From Pyramidobacter piscolens (GTDB taxonomy: Bacteria; Synergistota; Synergistia; Synergistales; Dethiosulfovibrionaceae): a DNA stretch of 64,000 bases. The stretch covers positions 22,088 to 86,087 of the forward strand of contig SFDM01000029.1 of the NCBI GenBank assembly GCA_004558205.1, read 5' to 3'. The translations under genes and the position numbers were made by a program. Shown here piece by piece: positions 62,908 to 64,000 of this stretch. The notes below the pieces were generated by a model. That model did not search any database and was not told the origin of the DNA. It saw only the letters and a program-made list of their open reading frames with translations. How positions within the stretch are numbered: position 1 is the first letter of the stretch; each line of letters opens with the position of its first letter.

Positions 62908-63899
62908 GTGAAGTGATCACGCTGGGCGAGGGCAGCGGCGGCCGCCTGACCTCCCGCCTCGTTCAGGAACTGGCCGGCCGCTTCGGCGCAAGCGACGGGC
63001 AGAAAGGCGGCTATGAGGACTGCTCTTTTATCTCCTCGGACCTGGCCGTCACCACCGACGGATTCACCGTGTCGCCCCGTTTTTTCCCAGGCGGCGACAT
63101 GGGGCACCTGTCGATCTGCGGCTCCACCAACGACCTGGCCGTCAGAGGCGTCCGCCCGCGCTGGCTGACGCTGGGCATGATCATCGAAGAAGGCTTTCCC
63201 CGGGAAGAGCTGTTCAAAATCGCCGACAGCGCGGCCCGGCTCTGTCAGCAGCTTGGGGTGTCGCTCGTGGCGGGCGACACGAAAGTGGCGCCCCGCGGCG
63301 CGGCCGAGGGACTTTTTCTGAACGTCACGGCTCTTGGGACCCGCGCGGCGAAAAACGAGCTTGGCATGAAGAACCTCGCGGCCGGCGACGCGCTGATCAT
63401 CACCACGTCGCCGGGACGCCACGGCTCGGTCATCGCGGCGCTGCGCTACGGCCTCGACCTGGGCGGCCTCGAAAGCGACTGCGCCGCGCTATGGCCCCTG
63501 CTGGAACCGCTGCTGGGCCTTAAAGGGCTTCACTGCATGCGCGACTGCACGCGCGGCGGCCTCGGCACCGTACTCTGCGAATGGGCCGAGTCCACGGGGT
63601 TGGGCATGGAAATCGACCAAGCGTCCCTTCCGATTCATCCCTCGGTGGAGGCCATCTGCGGCATTTTGGGCTTCGATCCTCTCTACCTGGCCAGCGAAGG
63701 CTGTGCGCTGATCGCCTGCGCGCCCCAGGCAGCCGACAAAATCCTCAGCCTGCTTAAAAACCACCCCCTGGGGCGGGAAGCGGCGCTGATCGGCTCCGTC
63801 ACAAAGGCCCACGGCGGCCTGGCAGGCATGAAAACCCCCATCGGCGGCACGCGGATCATTGATATGCCCATAGGGGAAATACTGCCGCGAATCTGCTAA
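62904..63899 (+). CDS. hypE: hydrogenase maturation protein HypE
   Basis: ATP-dependent enzyme of 331 residues that turns the carbamoylated C-terminal cysteine into thiocyanate and donates cyanide to HypC-HypD. The N-terminal LGEGSGGRLTSRLVQEL, ATP-binding SDLAVTTDGFTVSPRFFPGG and CTRGGLGTVLCEWA are typical, and the chain ends in PRIC with the required terminal cysteine. HypF, which carbamoylates it, and HypA/HypB are not in the window. It is followed by a copy of the palindromic element. Confidence 0.95.
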   Translation: MSEVITLGEGSGGRLTSRLVQELAGRFGASDGQKGGYEDCSFISSDLAVTTDGFTVSPRFFPGGDMGHLSICGSTNDLAVRGVRPRWLTLGMIIEEGFPREELFKIADSAARLCQQLGVSLVAGDTKVAPRGAAEGLFLNVTALGTRAAKNELGMKNLAAGDALIITTSPGRHGSVIAALRYGLDLGGLESDCAALWPLLEPLLGLKGLHCMRDCTRGGLGTVLCEWAESTGLGMEIDQASLPIHPSVEAICGILGFDPLYLASEGCALIACAPQAADKILSLLKNHPLGREAALIGSVTKAHGGLAGMKTPIGGTRIIDMPIGEILPRIC

Positions 63900-63918
63900 C
63901 GCAGATAAATTGCCGTTT

Positions 63919-64000
63919 ACCGGCGTCACTCGCTAAACGTCCCAGCTGCTCGGAACTCTCCCCGAGGCAATCCTCGGAGTACGTCAAGTACGCCTCCGGT
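63919..64000. repeat. palindromic element, copy 2, cut by the window edge
   Basis: The first 34 bases equal 25504-25537. The next arm differs (GGAACTCTCCCCGAGGCAA in place of GAAGCCTTCCCCGGCCCAA), and then the loop words ATCCTC and GCCTCCGGT recur. The second half lies beyond the window. Confidence 0.75.

Noticed and set aside
61575..63899. A complete hydrogenase operon
   Set aside because: Only hypC, hypD and hypE are present; no structural subunit or HypA/B/F is found in the window.

Overview
The window looks like part of the chromosome of a strictly anaerobic, amino-acid-fermenting bacterium with fairly GC-rich coding DNA, most plausibly a member of the Synergistota (a Clostridia-type Stickland fermenter is the alternative). 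The reasons are two selenocysteine-dependent Grd reductase loci, three tandem Na+-coupled amino-acid symporters, isoaspartyl dipeptidases, an oxygen-independent style of gene content (ThyX, hyp genes) and a HutP-family protein. No rRNA or tRNA gene was recognised.

Layout. 1-1.7 kb: two BMP/nucleoside-type ABC permease genes, the first cut by the window edge. 2-8.1 kb (minus): CdaR-like and GntR/FCD regulators, two isoaspartyl dipeptidases and an NhaC antiporter. 8.5-17 kb: a second Grd locus (grdE-like, selenoprotein grdB-like, grdX-like, YkvI-like membrane protein), then on the other strand a two-protein DUF5058-type membrane system and a very convincing N-carbamoylsarcosine amidase, divergent from a large HTH regulator. 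The amidase makes sarcosine, so this Grd pair is best read as sarcosine reductase (inference). 17.4-29.2 kb (minus): housekeeping genes ftsB, argS, a secreted protein, secA, pgsA, nrdR, yqeY, rpsU, hit, mtaB, prmA. 29.3-31.7 kb: pdxY and a divergent, frameshifted PdxR regulator. 31.7-32.5 kb: decayed repeats. 32.5-37.3 kb (minus): hrcA-grpE-dnaK-dnaJ with a perfect CIRCE. 37.5-42.2 kb (plus): LytTR/GHKL two-component pair, secreted metallophosphoesterase, secreted tyrosine phosphatase. 42.4-51.2 kb (minus): trxB, prmC, prfA, yqhQ, thyX, rpmE, hutP-like, alaX, an IS200/IS605 remnant that cuts a fic gene, and an AI-2E transporter. 51.3-55.8 kb (minus): trxA, then a glycine riboswitch followed by grdX-grdE-grdA-grdB (glycine reductase). 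56-61.3 kb (minus): three paralogous NSS transporters. 61.6-63.9 kb (plus): hypC-hypD-hypE.

How the parts work together. Symporters and peptidases supply amino acids; TrxB and TrxA pass electrons to the selenoprotein GrdA, which serves glycine reductase and probably also the second Grd component B; protein C (GrdC/GrdD), the selenocysteine-insertion genes and a hydrogenase structural operon are not in the window. Three genes contain in-frame UGA read as selenocysteine, so automatic annotation will split or shorten them.

Between genes the window is rich in repeats: a MITE-like family with about 25-bp terminal inverted repeats, a 130-nt palindromic element whose two copies differ in their inner stem, a 78-bp perfect inverted pair 40 kb apart, and several unusually long hairpins. 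Two genes (pdxR, fic) are each broken by one missing T in a T tract.
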